The notes below the pieces were generated by a model, which saw only the letters and a program-made list of their open reading frames with translations, had not been told where the DNA came from and did not search any database. The position numbers were made by a program, and so were the translations under genes. From Sorghum bicolor (lineage: Eukaryota > Streptophyta > Magnoliopsida > Poales > Poaceae), in contig NC_012873.2 of assembly GCF_000003195.3 (NCBI RefSeq), forward strand, positions 66,969,615-67,033,614: a stretch of DNA of 64,000 bases. Reading direction: 5' to 3'. Below, one piece after another: positions 1 through 10,852 of this stretch (within the stretch, counting starts at the first letter, position 1; the number at the start of each line of letters is the position of its first letter).

Positions 1-945
1 GAAGAATAAAGGGGCGATGACCTCAGGTAAGCAGTTTGGAAACCAAATAAAGGGGCGATGACTAGCAGCGTGTCCGAAACAAGTAGCTACAGACGTTGCA
101 ATTTAATAAGGATTGCAGGTTTGCAACTGGGCCATGGTCGGAATACTTTCTTTTGCAATTCTGTCATCAGGGCGCCCCAAAGCGAGCCGGTGGTGGGCTC
201 TCGGGAATCCGTAGAGTCCCTGTGCTGCAACATGCGAGTTTGGAGCAAGAACGCACAAGGGATCTGAGAACAGTGCCGGAGCTGTTCTGAAAAGGATGCT
301 ATGCCTCCACGAAAAGAAGTGAAGCTAGAGGGCAGGCTATGGAGGAGAAAAGGGGAGAGGAAAAAAAGTGAATGATGAATGGGAGAGGGCCAGAGGCAGA
401 GGGGTATGGTGGTGATGGTGGACTATGGTGGCTATGTCCTCAGTCCTATGGACTATGGAATGTGAGAGAGGAGAGCAGGGTGAAGGGGAGGAGGACCCCA
501 TGGTTAAAGAAAGACAAACTCCCCCCACTTCATGATGATATTCTTCCACCACCATTGCCACCTCCTCCTGCATCTCCTTTTTCTACTAGTGTTGCGCCCC
601 TTTTGCGTGTGCGGGTGTGTGATGAAAGCTACTGGTAGTCTGGTAGCACTGCTGCATGCATCATTTGGAGCAAAAGAACATCACAGCACAGGTGTACAAC
701 TGCTGCAGCATGAATGAACACTTGCCACTGCAGCTGCTGTTGCTGTGAGTACTTTTTTTTTTCTTTTCTTGTTTGGAGCTGACCTGCTACTGCAGTTGAA
801 GATTTGAAGGACCAAAAGAAATTAGCAGAGCAAGCAGAGTGATCTTTTGGAGTTTTATTACATGGGGTGGATCTTGGCAATAAGTTGCAACCTTTAGCGG
901 ATCGATGGGTGGACGGAGACACGAGGACAGGAGGACGGGCGGTAC
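1..945 (-). other. Intron 1 (partial) of the EDA40-like gene
   Basis: This stretch follows the GT donor at 945-944 on the minus strand and runs off the left edge. I looked for the next exon expected in this family, which starts the RING domain with a CxxC pair, and did not find it, so the intron probably continues beyond the window. The DNA is purine-rich at 300-500 and otherwise unremarkable. Open frames here look fortuitous. Confidence 0.5.
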
Positions 946-1257
946 CTTGAAGGATTTGCTGCCGGATTTGGAGAGACGGAGCCCGGCGGACGTCGGCGTT
1001 GGGGTGGTGGGCATGAGCGCGCCGGCGCCGCCGTTGGCCTTGCCGTTGGCGCTGCTCTGCTCCGCCGAAGCAGCCGTCGGGGTGGTGTTGGTGCTCGTGG
1101 CGGCGGACGAGGAGGAGGCGACCGGCGACACGAGCGCCGCCGTGGAGGAGGCGGTGTTGGGCGAGCTGGCGTCGTCGCCGCCTTCCAGCGTCCGGGGTAC
1201 GTAGACGCAGAGGTTGAGCCCCAGCGACATCTTGGCCTTCCGCCATCTGCTCTCCAT
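946..1257 (-). CDS. EDA40: EDA40/WAV3-type RING-finger E3 ubiquitin ligase, first exon only
   Basis: The exon encodes the first 104 residues of a protein I recognise as the plant WAVY GROWTH 3/EDA40 family: RING-H2 plus von Willebrand A-type E3 ubiquitin ligases linked to root gravitropism and embryo-sac development in Arabidopsis. Seen here: the start MESRWRKAKMSLGLNLCVYV, a low-complexity Ser/Thr/Ala stretch at about residues 30-80, then a TPTPTSAGLRLSKSGSKS motif. In the family this motif lies just before the RING cysteines. A GTACCG donor follows AAG in phase 0, as expected if the RING starts in exon 2. An in-frame ATG ten codons upstream (1287) is less likely, because the family begins at MxSxWRKAK. 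The RING and VWA exons lie outside the window, so the family call rests on the N-terminus alone. Confidence 0.72.
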
Positions 1258-2442
1258 TATGCTCGCGCAGTCGCAGCTCGGCCTCAAGCTTCGCTGCTGC
1301 TACTGCTAGCTTGCTGAGATGAGCCTGTGCTGACTGTGAGCTGCTGAGCTACTTCTTGTTGTTGTAAGAAGAGAGAAAGAAAGAAAGAAGGGAGGAGGTG
1401 GTGGTGGGTGGGTGCTGGTTGGGTATTTGGTGAGGAGGTCAGAGGCAGATTTGGCGGCGCTTTTGCCCGGTTTGGTGGCTGGCAGGAGGAGGAGGAGCCG
1501 CCGGCGCGGAGGCCATGGCCATGCGAAGCACAGCACCCTGAGACCGGAGCCTCGTTGCAGCTTGGGAAATCAAGAAAGGGAGGGAGGTTAAAGAGGAAAG
1601 AGAAAGGGAAAGAGTCTCGTATCGTATGGTATGGATGGATGGCTATTTGACCTTGCAGCTGTGCGATGAGAAGAGAGAAAGGGGGAAGGAGACGACGCAG
1701 GGAGCAGCCTTTTAACAAAGAGGAAAAGCAGCAACACCCCCACCAAAGCAAGCACCCCCTATGGGCTATGGGGGAGAAGGAAAAGGTTTGGGAAGAGCTG
1801 AATGATGGCGAGCGACGGAGCGAAGCAGTGAACAACAGCACAAGCACAAGAGGAGAGTGGGGATGAGAGACAGAGGCCCTCTCTCTTCTTCAGGCTTCAG
1901 CTTGCATGGGAGCTGGGAGGTGAGGTGAGTGGTGACCACAGACCACTGGTGGCGCCTACTGAACTGTCCAGGCAGGAGTATTTGCACCGTATTTTCATGT
2001 GCATGCTTTCTGCTTCGTGCGCCACGCCGAGCTGGACTTCTCGTCGGCATCGGCGGCAGCCTCTGTGCCTCTGTGCCCTGCCCCTGCATTGCGCCGCAGT
2101 TCATCAGAAGAGGACCGGTAATTTTTCTGACGTGCTTTGTTGCCTTCTTTTTTTATTCACCCAATGATGCGTGAAAGAGAAACAAAAACAAGAAGGAAAG
2201 AAAAAGAAGATTAAAAAAGATGGCCCGGCCCGCCGGGTCAAATTCGTATCCTCCTTTCTCCTGTATAGGCGTATAGTATATATGCATGATAATTCCTTTC
2301 CCGGCGCCGCCTCCCTGTCACGGGTTTCCTCGCGTCGCCGTTGATGGGCACAGCCATTTACCATCGCCACTACCGAGTTGCTGCTGTGCGTGTGTGTGTG
2401 CGCCACTAGTTTTATATAGAGTAATATGTACTATATAATATA
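1258..2442 (-). other. 5' leader and promoter region of the EDA40-like gene
   Basis: Upstream of the EDA40-like ATG, the minus strand is rich in CT tracts to about 1900 (GA-rich on the plus strand: 1370-1400, 1560-1690, 1770-1880). This is typical of a long grass 5' leader. Beyond about 1900 the composition becomes mixed, and a (GT)n run sits at 2386-2402. I could not place a TATA box with confidence, and I see no gene in the opposite direction. Confidence 0.4.
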
Positions 2443-2687
2443 CTTCATCCATTGCAAAATAATCATTATACATCTTGTTTCGCAAAAAGAAAAACCATAT
2501 GTTTTAAAATTTAATCGCATATATAAAAATATAATACTTATGATGCATCATAAATAAATTAAATAGATCAATCGTGGAAATTTATTTTTATTATAAACTT
2601 ATGTTGATAATATTTTCTATCAATATTGTTAATGCTAAAAACTTTTCGAAAAGTAAAATATGTGGTTGTTTTTTGGACCAAGAGAGG
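2443..2687. mobile_element. Degenerate Stowaway-like MITE
   Basis: The left end CTTCATCCATTGCAAAATAA and the inverted right end (reverse complement begins CCTCTCTTGGTCCAAAAAAC) are diverged forms of the Stowaway CTCCCTCCGTCCCA terminus. TA dinucleotides flank both ends (2441-2442 and 2688-2689). The interior is AT-rich and non-coding. The termini are well decayed, so the exact ends are approximate. Confidence 0.45.
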
Positions 2688-2689
2688 TA

Positions 2690-3338
2690 TATGCTGTGGA
2701 CGGAGGTTTCTTCCTCCACTAGTGTTATATACCGTATGTACTACCTTTATTTATCGTACATTCTCTCCAACGTGTGTCACATGTTCGCTCTCCTGTGTGT
2801 GTTTTGCTGTCGTGTCATCGTGTGGATTGAAAAACAGCATGCTCTGAGAAGAGAAGGGAAGGGAAGGGGAAGCAGAACGAGCCCTTTCGGGAGGTGAACC
2901 TAAAACCTGTCCAAAAATAGGAACCCAGGTAAGCTAAGCAGCCGCGAGGCAGCCAGTGGCGTTCAGTGGTGGCTGGTGAAGTGGTGAGCGTAGCGTAAGC
3001 CGTAACCGAAAAGGCGAGGGGTGACTGAAGCTTGCGAGAACCAAGGAAGGAGACGATGGTGACTGCGCTGGGACGACTCGAGAGAGAGGTGCTTGAAAAT
3101 GAAAAACAATGGCGGTCGTAGAAAAGCAAACCCTCCCGTGACTTTTGTGTAAAGGAGGGAATGAGAGCAAACGCATGCAGCGCAGCGAGCAGTGTCATCC
3201 TGCCGGTGCCGGCCGTCCGGCTACACCTTTGCTGCCCTGCCTTGGTGTCTGTCCTTGCGTGCACTGATGAGGTCAACTGCAACTCTGGCTGCTACGAATT
3301 CGAACAGTTCAATACTACGTACGTAGTACTACTACTTA
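2690..3338. other. Intergenic stretch without a recognised gene
   Basis: Mixed-composition DNA between two MITEs. Short open frames exist on both strands (for example 2815-3282 minus) but show no domain, conserved motif or splice logic that I recognise. Confidence 0.35.
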
Positions 3339-3629
3339 GGCTATCTCCAACAGGGAGACCCATTTGGGACCCAAACCTAAAATGGGTCTCCAACACAATA
3401 CCTATAGCCTCCAACAGAGTACCCATACAGAAGACCTATTTTGGGTATTAGGAGAGGCATAACCCAAATTTGGGTATCCTCTCTCCTCGAGACCCATTTT
3501 GCAGAGAGTGTTGTCTTTTAGGTCTTGTTGTTGGAGAAGACTAAAAATAGGTATGGAACCTTTTACCTGTAGCGCTACCCAAAGGACAAAAGGGTCTTGT
3601 ATTTTGGGTGACGATTGTTGGAGATAGTC
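3339..3629. mobile_element. Tourist-like MITE with TTA target duplication
   Basis: The left terminus GGCTATCTCCAACAGGG pairs with the right terminus (reverse complement GACTATCTCCAACAATC): 13 of the first 14 bases match. TTA flanks both sides (3336-3338 and 3630-3632), the duplication expected of PIF/Harbinger-derived Tourist elements. The interior carries repeats of a GGGTCTCC/CCCAAATTTGGG type and no coding frame. Confidence 0.8.
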
Positions 3630-3632
3630 TTA

Positions 3633-5083
3633 AAAGTTTCAAAAGCAGCCAAGGGACGGCTCAGGGTTAGCCGGGAGAAGGTGTAATCACTAATCAGTGT
3701 GACCTACTGACCTTAGCTCATGCCTCGTTCTCTCTTTGTAGTAATAAAATCTGTAGCAGTGTACTGTACGTGGTGGGTATCATTCCATTCCGTACATGCC
3801 CTCGCCATGCCTCGTTCTCTCTTTGTAAAAAAAAAAACATGTGTTTTGAGTAGAATTATAAAAGAAAAATATTATCAATATTTATATTGATCTTTTGTGT
3901 GGAAGAAGAATGGAGAGTTGGAGACGAAGAACATTCGTTTATCTCACGCATGCATTCTCCGGTCCATCCCGTGACAAAAGCACAGTGCGTGTCTGTGAGG
4001 CGGTAGGACCAGACGGGAGAGGGAATAATCATAGGATGGGCCGCTCCGCACAGCACAGAGCTGCAGCTGCCTCCCCGGCCCGGACGCCGCCGCGGCGGTG
4101 AGAAGCGGACAATCTCCTAGGAGTCAAAACCGACGCCCCCCGTGCCGTGTTGTCAATTCCCTGCTCCACCCACCAGGGCCAACCGCACTCCTGCTTGGTG
4201 CTGCCTTTGCCTTTGCATGGCATTGGCCCGCACCGCTGCCTCCAGTGCTACTGCTGCCACCACGCAGTGCTGCACGCTTCTCAGCCTCTCTCACGGAGTC
4301 ACAGGGCCGCAAAGCCGCGCAGCGAATGGCCCAGTCCGCTCGTCCAGCACGGGTGGCCGCGTGGGCAGCGGGCAGCCGGGCACCACCACCAGCCCGCCGT
4401 CTCCTCGCATCGCAAGCAGCAACCTCACCGTGCATCTCGTTGCCGCCGCCCGGGTAGCCGTGACCGCGCGTCTCGCCCGCCGGCGCCGTGCCCTCCAGGC
4501 AACGAGCCAGAGCCCAGCGCGCGCCCTCCAGTCCTCCTCCTGCATTGCCGAGCATGCCAGGCGGCACGGCACGGGGGAAAGAAACGGGCGGCCTGCGTGC
4601 GCATGCGCTTGTGTGGAGGACTAGACGGGCACGTACGGCCACTAAAACGACGCGCGCGACACGGTGGTGACCGCGCGCATGTAGTGCTTCAGGTCTACAA
4701 CGCAACGCCGGTTGGTTGGCTGCCTGGCTGGCCAGCCGTTGGCCGTTGCGATAATATACGCGGCCGTCTCGACACGACACCGTGGGCTGGCCGCGGTGAA
4801 AACACAAGAACACGAGACGGTCTAGTGTTTTTACCGCGGCCTGCGTCGAGGGTGGGTGAAAACGATAGTAATTCCTTTTTTACAGCGATTCGAGGGAGGA
4901 GCTGATAGATGAGTGCTGGCTGAGTCGGACTGGGACGGAGGATCGGAGGCGCCACCGGCCGGCCGGGGCGGCGCGAGGCAGCCGGCAGGGCTTGGTGGGA
5001 AGCGGCCGAATCGGATGGGTAGACGTGCGGAGAGCCGCCGCAACGGAAAGCCAACGGAGTGGATAGACATGGTAAGGCGTGTT
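3633..5083. other. Intergenic; GC-rich block 4050-5050 without a recognised gene
   Basis: The GC-rich block carries overlapping long open frames on both strands (4147-4905 plus, 4124-4813 minus). They are rich in Arg, Ala and Pro and have no recognisable domain, the usual by-product of high GC. I do not call a gene. A near-perfect inverted repeat within it is listed separately. Confidence 0.4.
4791..4839. repeat. Inverted repeat with potential 15-bp hairpin
   Basis: The arm CCGCGGTGAAAACAC (4791-4805) is matched in inverse orientation at 4825-4839 with one mismatch, leaving a 19-base loop. A partial third copy of the arm (GGTGAAAACGATAG) follows near 4853. It could be a transposon terminus relic or a cruciform-forming palindrome. 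No terminator or RNA role can be argued from sequence alone. Confidence 0.6.
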
Positions 5084-5270
5084 TGGTCAGAGGTGTCATT
5101 TTCGTTTTATCTAGTGATTAATATTTAATTATAGATTAAGGCTTACAAAATTCGTCTCTCAAATTAATTTTAAACTGTGTTTTTAGTTTTGTAAATAAAC
5201 TATATTTTTAGTACTTTATGTATATATATCTAAATATTTAATATGGTGAGAGTTAAAGTTTTACAACGCT
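5084..5270. mobile_element. Fragment related to the GGCCTTGTTTAG MITE family
   Basis: The segment starts with GGCGTGTTTGGTCAGAG and contains the internal AAAATTCGTCTCTCAAATTA block typical of this family, but no matching right end is visible before the next copy begins. It is probably a decayed or truncated copy abutting its neighbour. Confidence 0.4.
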
Positions 5271-5513
5271 AGACTTGTTTACTTCTAAAATTTTTTGCAA
5301 AATAGGAATATTAGCACTTTCATTTGTATTTGGCAAATATTGTCCAATCATGGACTAAGTAGGTTCAAAAGATTTGTCTCGCAAATTACAGATAAACTAC
5401 GCAATTAGTTATTTCTTTTATCTATATTTAGTGCTCCATACATGTGCCGCAAGATTCGATTAGATGAAAAATATGAAAAATTTTATAAAATATTTTGGAA
5501 ACTAAACAAGGCC
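5271..5513. mobile_element. GGCCTTGTTTAG-family MITE
   Basis: The left end AGACTTGTTTACTTC and the right end AAACTAAACAAGGCCC are inverted. The interior carries the family's hallmark blocks: CAAATATTGTCCAATCATGG, a version of AAAAGATTCGTCTCG, and AATTAGTTATTTCTTTTATC. No coding capacity. It lies immediately beside another fragment and close to a further copy at 5577. Confidence 0.65.
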
Positions 5514-5576
5514 CAAAAGACTGTGGAGACTCGTCCTTTTTCAACTGCCTTCCAGTGTCGCTTACTGTTAACCCTA

Positions 5577-5822
5577 GGCCCATGTTTACTTGGAAAATTT
5601 TTTGCAAAAAATGCTACAGTAACTCTTTTGTTTGTATGTGACAAATGTTGTCCACCTATAGACTAACTAGGCTCAAAAGATTCGTCTCGTAAATTTCGAT
5701 CAAACTTTACAATTAGTTTTTATTTTCATCTATATTTAATACTCCATACATGTGTTTAAAGATACGATGTGACGGAGAATTTTGAAAATTTTTGAGTTTT
5801 AGAGTGGAAGTAAACAAAGCCC
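5577..5822. mobile_element. GGCCTTGTTTAG-family MITE
   Basis: The left end GGCCCATGTTTACTTGG is inverted against the right end AAGTAAACAAAGCCC. The internal blocks AAAAGATTCGTCTCGTAAAT and TATATTTAATACTCCATACA match the other copies. No target duplication is clear. Confidence 0.65.
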
Positions 5823-5884
5823 AAACTCGTGAGTGAAATCAGACTTGCCTGGCATATTCCTGCCAGCAGTTTCCTTTTTTTTGG

Positions 5885-5885
5885 T

Positions 5886-5916
<31 letters not shown>

Positions 5917-5976
5917 GGTTTGTTGATTTTGTTTAGTGTGTGTGTGTGGTGGGGTGGGGGGGTTGATTTTGTTTAC
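5885..5976. repeat. (GT)n(G)n microsatellite with a duplicated unit
   Basis: A GT run passes into a run of about 19 G, then TTGATTTTGTTTA, and a second shorter GT/G unit ends in the same TTGATTTTGTTTA. This indicates a local duplication of roughly 40-50 bp followed by slippage. G-run length is also a common sequencing or assembly error site. Confidence 0.75.
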
Positions 5977-6358
5977 TGTCTTGGACAGATAAAAACTCGT
6001 GAGTCAGGGCGACATACTCTCTGGTCTCTTCCATTCTACTGTACTTGTAAATTTTTTTAGATATATATTTTTTTGTTTTGCGCACAAATATACACTATAT
6101 CTAAATTCATAGCAAATATTATGCACATAAAAAAAATTAAAAATATCGTATAATTTAAATAGAGAGAATACCTATTTAAAATATATAAGCGTCCCTTGTA
6201 CCGTAATATGTCAAGCTATCATAAATTTAATTTAATTCGATTTTATTGATCAGAAAAAACATCAGCTTCCGCAATATATCAAACACCTATTATCAAATAA
6301 CATCAGCCTTCTGGCTGAGCATTCAAAGACTTCTGGCCAATTTTTACCTGGCTAGTTA
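5977..6358. other. AT-rich intergenic stretch
   Basis: AT-rich DNA with no gene, RNA gene or complete repeat that I can support. Confidence 0.35.
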
Positions 6359-6725
6359 GGCCAGTCTCAGTGGTCCGTTTCAATGCACTGTTTCCAAAAC
6401 AAATCCGCTGACAGGACATTATTGAAACGAATAATGAAACAACCTCCACAATGCATGAGTTTCAACTTGACGTTTTCTAGGCTGGACAAAGTATTTATTT
6501 AGTGCAAAATGATTGGATCACATGCAAGATGATGAAACGATTTATAGCCCTCAGTGGGGATTTTATCCCGTTTCACCGCGTGGGAAACAACGCCCGCGGG
6601 GTTTCACCATGGTGAAACTAATTATTTCTCTCTCCTCTTCGTTTCATGGAAAAGTGTAATTTTGCTGACATGGCGCTCTAATAAATATGTATGACATTCT
6701 GATGAAACCTCCACTGAGACTGGCC
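6359..6725. mobile_element. Tourist-like MITE, perfect 15-bp terminal repeats
   Basis: GGCCAGTCTCAGTGG at the left is matched exactly in inverse orientation at the right end. TTA flanks both sides (6356-6358 and 6726-6728). The interior repeatedly contains GTTTCA/TGAAAC motifs and has no coding frame. Perfect termini and flanking duplication suggest a fairly recent insertion compared with the other MITEs here. Confidence 0.88.
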
Positions 6726-7930
6726 TTATATAATTTTTAGCTAGAGCTAACAATTAGCCTTACGTGATCCAAAAAGCCTTAATGTTCCACCTGATAGCAT
6801 TTATTTTTTAAGTTGATGTTGGAGCTCTCCACCAAAACCACTTTGGGAAGTACTCCTACTAGTAAACATGTAAAAGTTACCAATAGAGCACGCAGGTCAT
6901 GTTTGAATCCTGTAATTTAAATCGAGTAAACTTTAGATAATATTTTAGATCACTTGTTAAATACTCTAGAAATTCGTAACTACACTTTAGACATTTAAAC
7001 AGGACGGATCACATGCAATTTGGTCTGGAGCGAGTAAACGCCACCAATAGAGCACGCAGGTGGCTGCAGTAGAGAACAGCTGAGTGGTCGTGTACTCACG
7101 GGCGGCGTGAAGCATGACTGATGATTTTCTTTTCTTCTTCTTTAACTTATGATTGATGATGATGTTGCCTTGCAATGAAATAACAACTCGCGCACGTACG
7201 TCCACCGCATTCTTTGACCAACCCGGGAAAACAGGTAGTACTGTACTAGTAACAGCAGCATTATTATTTGTAGCTGTTGTAGCGCCCACGGGCAGCAGGC
7301 ACCGGGAAACCATGATTCCTGGACGCGTCGCGTCTCCGTCGCCCCGCCCGGCGCCGGCAACAAATGAAGAGGCCGCCGGTGGGCAGCATGTGCTTGCCGG
7401 CCCGGCCAGTGTGCGACTGTGTCAAGTGAAGTGAAAGAGCAGCCGTAGCGGTGGCCAGTACTACATACAAACAACTAGTACTAATCACACTCTAACCCTA
7501 TCAGTGTTCGTGTCCGTAGACATGATTACTCATCTGATCCGTGCTCCTGCGGTTCGCGGTCCGGTGCTGTGCTCGAGGTATGCCTCGCGTCGACTCGACC
7601 AGACCGGGCTGCACGTACGAGTCGTCCACTCCGTGCATGCCAATGCCATGCCATCATGCGCGCGCTTTTCTTTGACCTCGCCATCGCCGTCCCTCCGGTC
7701 CATGACCACGATCGATACCCACTCCGACAGCCCATCACAGCGCGCACGTTGCGGCGCTACGGTGCTCTGTCTGCTGCGCGCCCACGGATGCACTCGCCAC
7801 TCTGCTTCGCTACTACTGGTACGTAGTATTCTGATTTCCAAACATCTTCACACTTTATTAGAGCAAAAATGTTTGGATATAAGCCAAGTGATTAGAACCA
7901 AATTATACAATAAGTTGTCTCATACTTGTC

Positions 7931-8063
7931 TCTAAAACATTCTCTTTTTCCTATTTCTTCTCACAACATTTGTTATTTGGATCCACCACTAGTTATGCAC
8001 TCTAAAACATCCTCTCTTTCCTATTCATTTTCACAACACTTGTTATTTGGGTCCACCACTAGT
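7931..8063. repeat. Two-copy tandem repeat, 70-bp period
   Basis: TCTAAAACATTCTCTTTTTC... at 7931-7993 is repeated with a few substitutions at 8001-8063. Both copies end in GTTATTTGG(A/G)TCCACCACTAGT. Function unknown; probably an old local duplication. Confidence 0.8.
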
Positions 8064-8715
8064 ATCCGTGCTCAGTTTGGTGGTTGCATGAAAGCTAAAT
8101 TATTATCGCTCTCCTCTCTTTTCTTTTCTATATCAGTATTAGTTTTGGCTATAAACTTATTATTGTATCTGTTTTTAAAAATGGCTGGGCTGCTTTGGTG
8201 GAGAAGAAATTGAAATGCCAGTGCCGTGCTGACTTGTACCGATCCAGGACCGGCGGCCGGGCGATGGATGCAGTGCACTGCTAGCAGTGCCGCGCACTCC
8301 CACACTGGGCAGTGCTGCTAGTGCTAGTGCTAGGAGACGCGCCGATGCGGTCTTCTAGGTTGGATTAAGCGCAAGGAACGAATAATCCCGGCGTCCAGGG
8401 AGGAGACTGGAGACGGGTCAAACTTTTTTGGCATCCATATGCGGTGGCAGTGCGCGTCCATTTGCGGCCAGGCATACTATCCACCCCCTGGCCCCTTTAA
8501 TCACTGTTCACCATTCAAAAACTAAACCGCCACGACATGTGTCATGCCGGATCTGTGTTTGGAACCGGAACCGGAAGCTGCACTACGGGGCTGATTGGTA
8601 CCCCTCCTCGGGCCGTCACCCCATACCACTCCGTGCATTTGACCGTGTTTGGATGTTTGTCTCGTATTATTTATCTGTTCTGTTTTATTTATCTTTACCT
8701 CTCCATCTTTCATGC

Positions 8716-8823
8716 CTTCATCTTTCCAATTTATGCTTTCCATGGAAGTCGGGATGGCACGGTGCAACGTCTTCATCTTTCCAATTTATGCTTTCCATGG
8801 AAGTCGGGATGGCACGGTACAAC
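8716..8823. repeat. Two-copy tandem repeat, 55-bp period, nearly identical
   Basis: A 53-base unit starting CTTCATCTTTCCAATTTATG and ending GGATGGCACGGTGCAAC is repeated after two bases. Only one difference (G to A near the end) is visible, so the duplication is likely recent. Confidence 0.88.
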
Positions 8824-10063
8824 CATGATACAGAGGTCTATATATCATACATTTAAAACTTTCATTCATTCATACATACAACTAAACAAAATCTAAGCTT
8901 ATACTTAGACCAACAACGAAAACAATCAAATATAAATGCGTATGTAGTTTAAGCATGCATCTCACCATCCTGAACTGGCTCCCCATCACGAAAGCAACCA
9001 ATCACCCCCTACAGCAGCAAACTCCGGTCTCCGTCAACTGATCGATCTAGCAGCCCGGATGGAGATGGAGCGTTGTTCCAAGAAAAGAATGGTCTCCGGA
9101 CTAGTACAGCCGGGTTTGATTATCTTATCTCGTAATCCACTCACTCCTGCTTTCTGATCGAGTTGTGACGATGACGGCCCTTGAGATTGCGTGTGCGCGT
9201 AAACAAAAGCGGACGTGGAAGAACAAATAAAGCGCCCCGGCAATGGAATAGTATATAGATTAGCCATAGAACGCCGAACGCGCATGTGAAAGTCTCGGCT
9301 TTGTCGTCGTCGTCGGCCCCTATTACTCCCTACCACGTTTCCGGAAAATTGCAGGCAATCACAACCAGAGGCGGGCGTAGGATCTGAAGAATGTGTATTT
9401 AAGTTTTCAAAAGATGAAAAAAAAATGAGTGTTTTAACCTTGATTTTTTTTATACGTTTAACTTATCCATGCTTGATTCTCTGTTGCTGTCGTAACAGGT
9501 AATTTTTATCATTATTGGACTAAAAAAAGTTAAATTATCTTTTAAGTTGTACTGCAAGTTGGAATTGTTGTCTGAAAATTTTGTCTTTCAATACATGTAG
9601 TATAGCAACTCTACTTAATGGGCGAACTATAGATCAGCTAGTTGGGTTCGGCAAAATCTGTCCACTCGAATTTAAGTCCTCGACTTGACACGGGTTAATA
9701 TTTTTCTAGATTTATTCTAAGATTTAACGGCACTATGCTTTCAGTAGTAGGCGATGTGTCTGTCGATAGCGAGGTGTCATAGTGACTTCGACAATCTCGA
9801 GATTTGTCTATCCAACTCAGTTCTTCGAACATGCTGTAATTGGATGTTAGAAAAAAATGATACGGAATGGATATTCGATAAATACCCTTTTAATTATCCT
9901 GGTGTCCTGGACCCAAGCGCGATCCGATGGGCATGTCAAAAGGCGGAAGTTTCTGGGGGCAGTGGATTGGATGAGCCGTCCCTTTCGCCATCCACTTCGA
10001 CTATTAGACACTTGACGCCATAGTTTATTAAGCGCAAGTCACCCTAATCCACGGATGGGATTA

Positions 10064-10269
10064 GAGCACTCACAATGCAGATTCTATCATAGAGTCTAAA
10101 GTTATTTATTACCTCGAACAATGTAGACTTGGAGTCTAAATAAGACTTGAAGTCTTATTTTTTCTACCTCTTTCTTCAATAAATATGCTGCCACATCAGT
10201 AAAATACCATAAATAATATGTAATTAAGTGTCTTGGACTCTGTGATAGAGTCTTGCATTGTGAGTGCCC
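10064..10269. mobile_element. Tourist-like MITE with TTA target duplication
   Basis: The left end GAGCACTCACAATGCAGA matches the inverse of the right end TTGCATTGTGAGTGCCC. TTA occurs on both flanks (10061-10063 and 10270-10272). The subterminal AGAGTCTAAAGT/TTGGACTCTGTGATAGAGTC segments are also partly inverted. Non-coding. Confidence 0.83.
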
Positions 10270-10638
10270 TTAGCTCTATTTAGACATGGCTACATCCATC
10301 CATATATTACAAGTGTGCGTACACTCGGCCTTTATGGGCTACATGAACTTGCGTAAGCTTTTATTTACTCTTGCGGACGTCTACACGTTGCGAGCATCAT
10401 GAGATTGATAAAATCGCTATATGTATTCGGTCCAGTGTTGATGAAAACATCAGTAAAGGATAATCTGATGCAAATACGAGCACCGGTGCTAAATGAAATA
10501 CCCAAAACCTTCTTCCTAACGATAATAACTAAAACTAAAGACAGATAAACTCTGCTAAGCTAGCTCCGCTAACTAACTGTACAAAGTAGCCCACTCGGAG
10601 AACTTAGATAAGCCCCGCTTAAGAACCTAAACAACTAA

Positions 10639-10849
10639 GAGCAATTCTAAGAGCCTTTTTATCCTTCTCAAAATAAGAATCTTGCTAAATAAAATTCCTC
10701 CAACATCTTTTCCAATTAGATCTTGAAAATTACTATCCTTTAGTGAGTTCTCAGTAACCAAAATAGATAGTGGCAAAATACAAAGAATGATTTTAATCAA
10801 CATGGTTGTCTAATTAGAGAGTGAGTTTAAGAAATTGTTGGAGATGCTC
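10639..10849. mobile_element. Decayed Tourist-like MITE with TAA target duplication
   Basis: The right end TTGTTGGAGATGCTC is a common grass MITE terminus. The left end GAGCAATTCTAAGAG is a diverged partner. TAA flanks both sides (10636-10638 and 10850-10852). Another GAGCATCT motif at 10877 may start a further relic whose right end I could not fix. Confidence 0.55.
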
Positions 10850-10852
10850 TAA

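Larger units (their letters stand above)
6729..10063. other. Intergenic stretch with two local duplications and no recognised gene
   Basis: Small open frames at 7142-7474, 7504-7935 and 8428-8896 have no domain or splice pattern that I recognise. The DNA is of moderate GC to about 9350, then AT-rich. Two tandem duplications inside it are listed separately. Confidence 0.35.

Noticed and set aside
4124..4905. Long open frames of 229 and 252 codons on opposite strands
   Set aside because: They overlap each other in a GC-rich block, are Arg/Ala/Pro-rich, and have no domain or splice logic.
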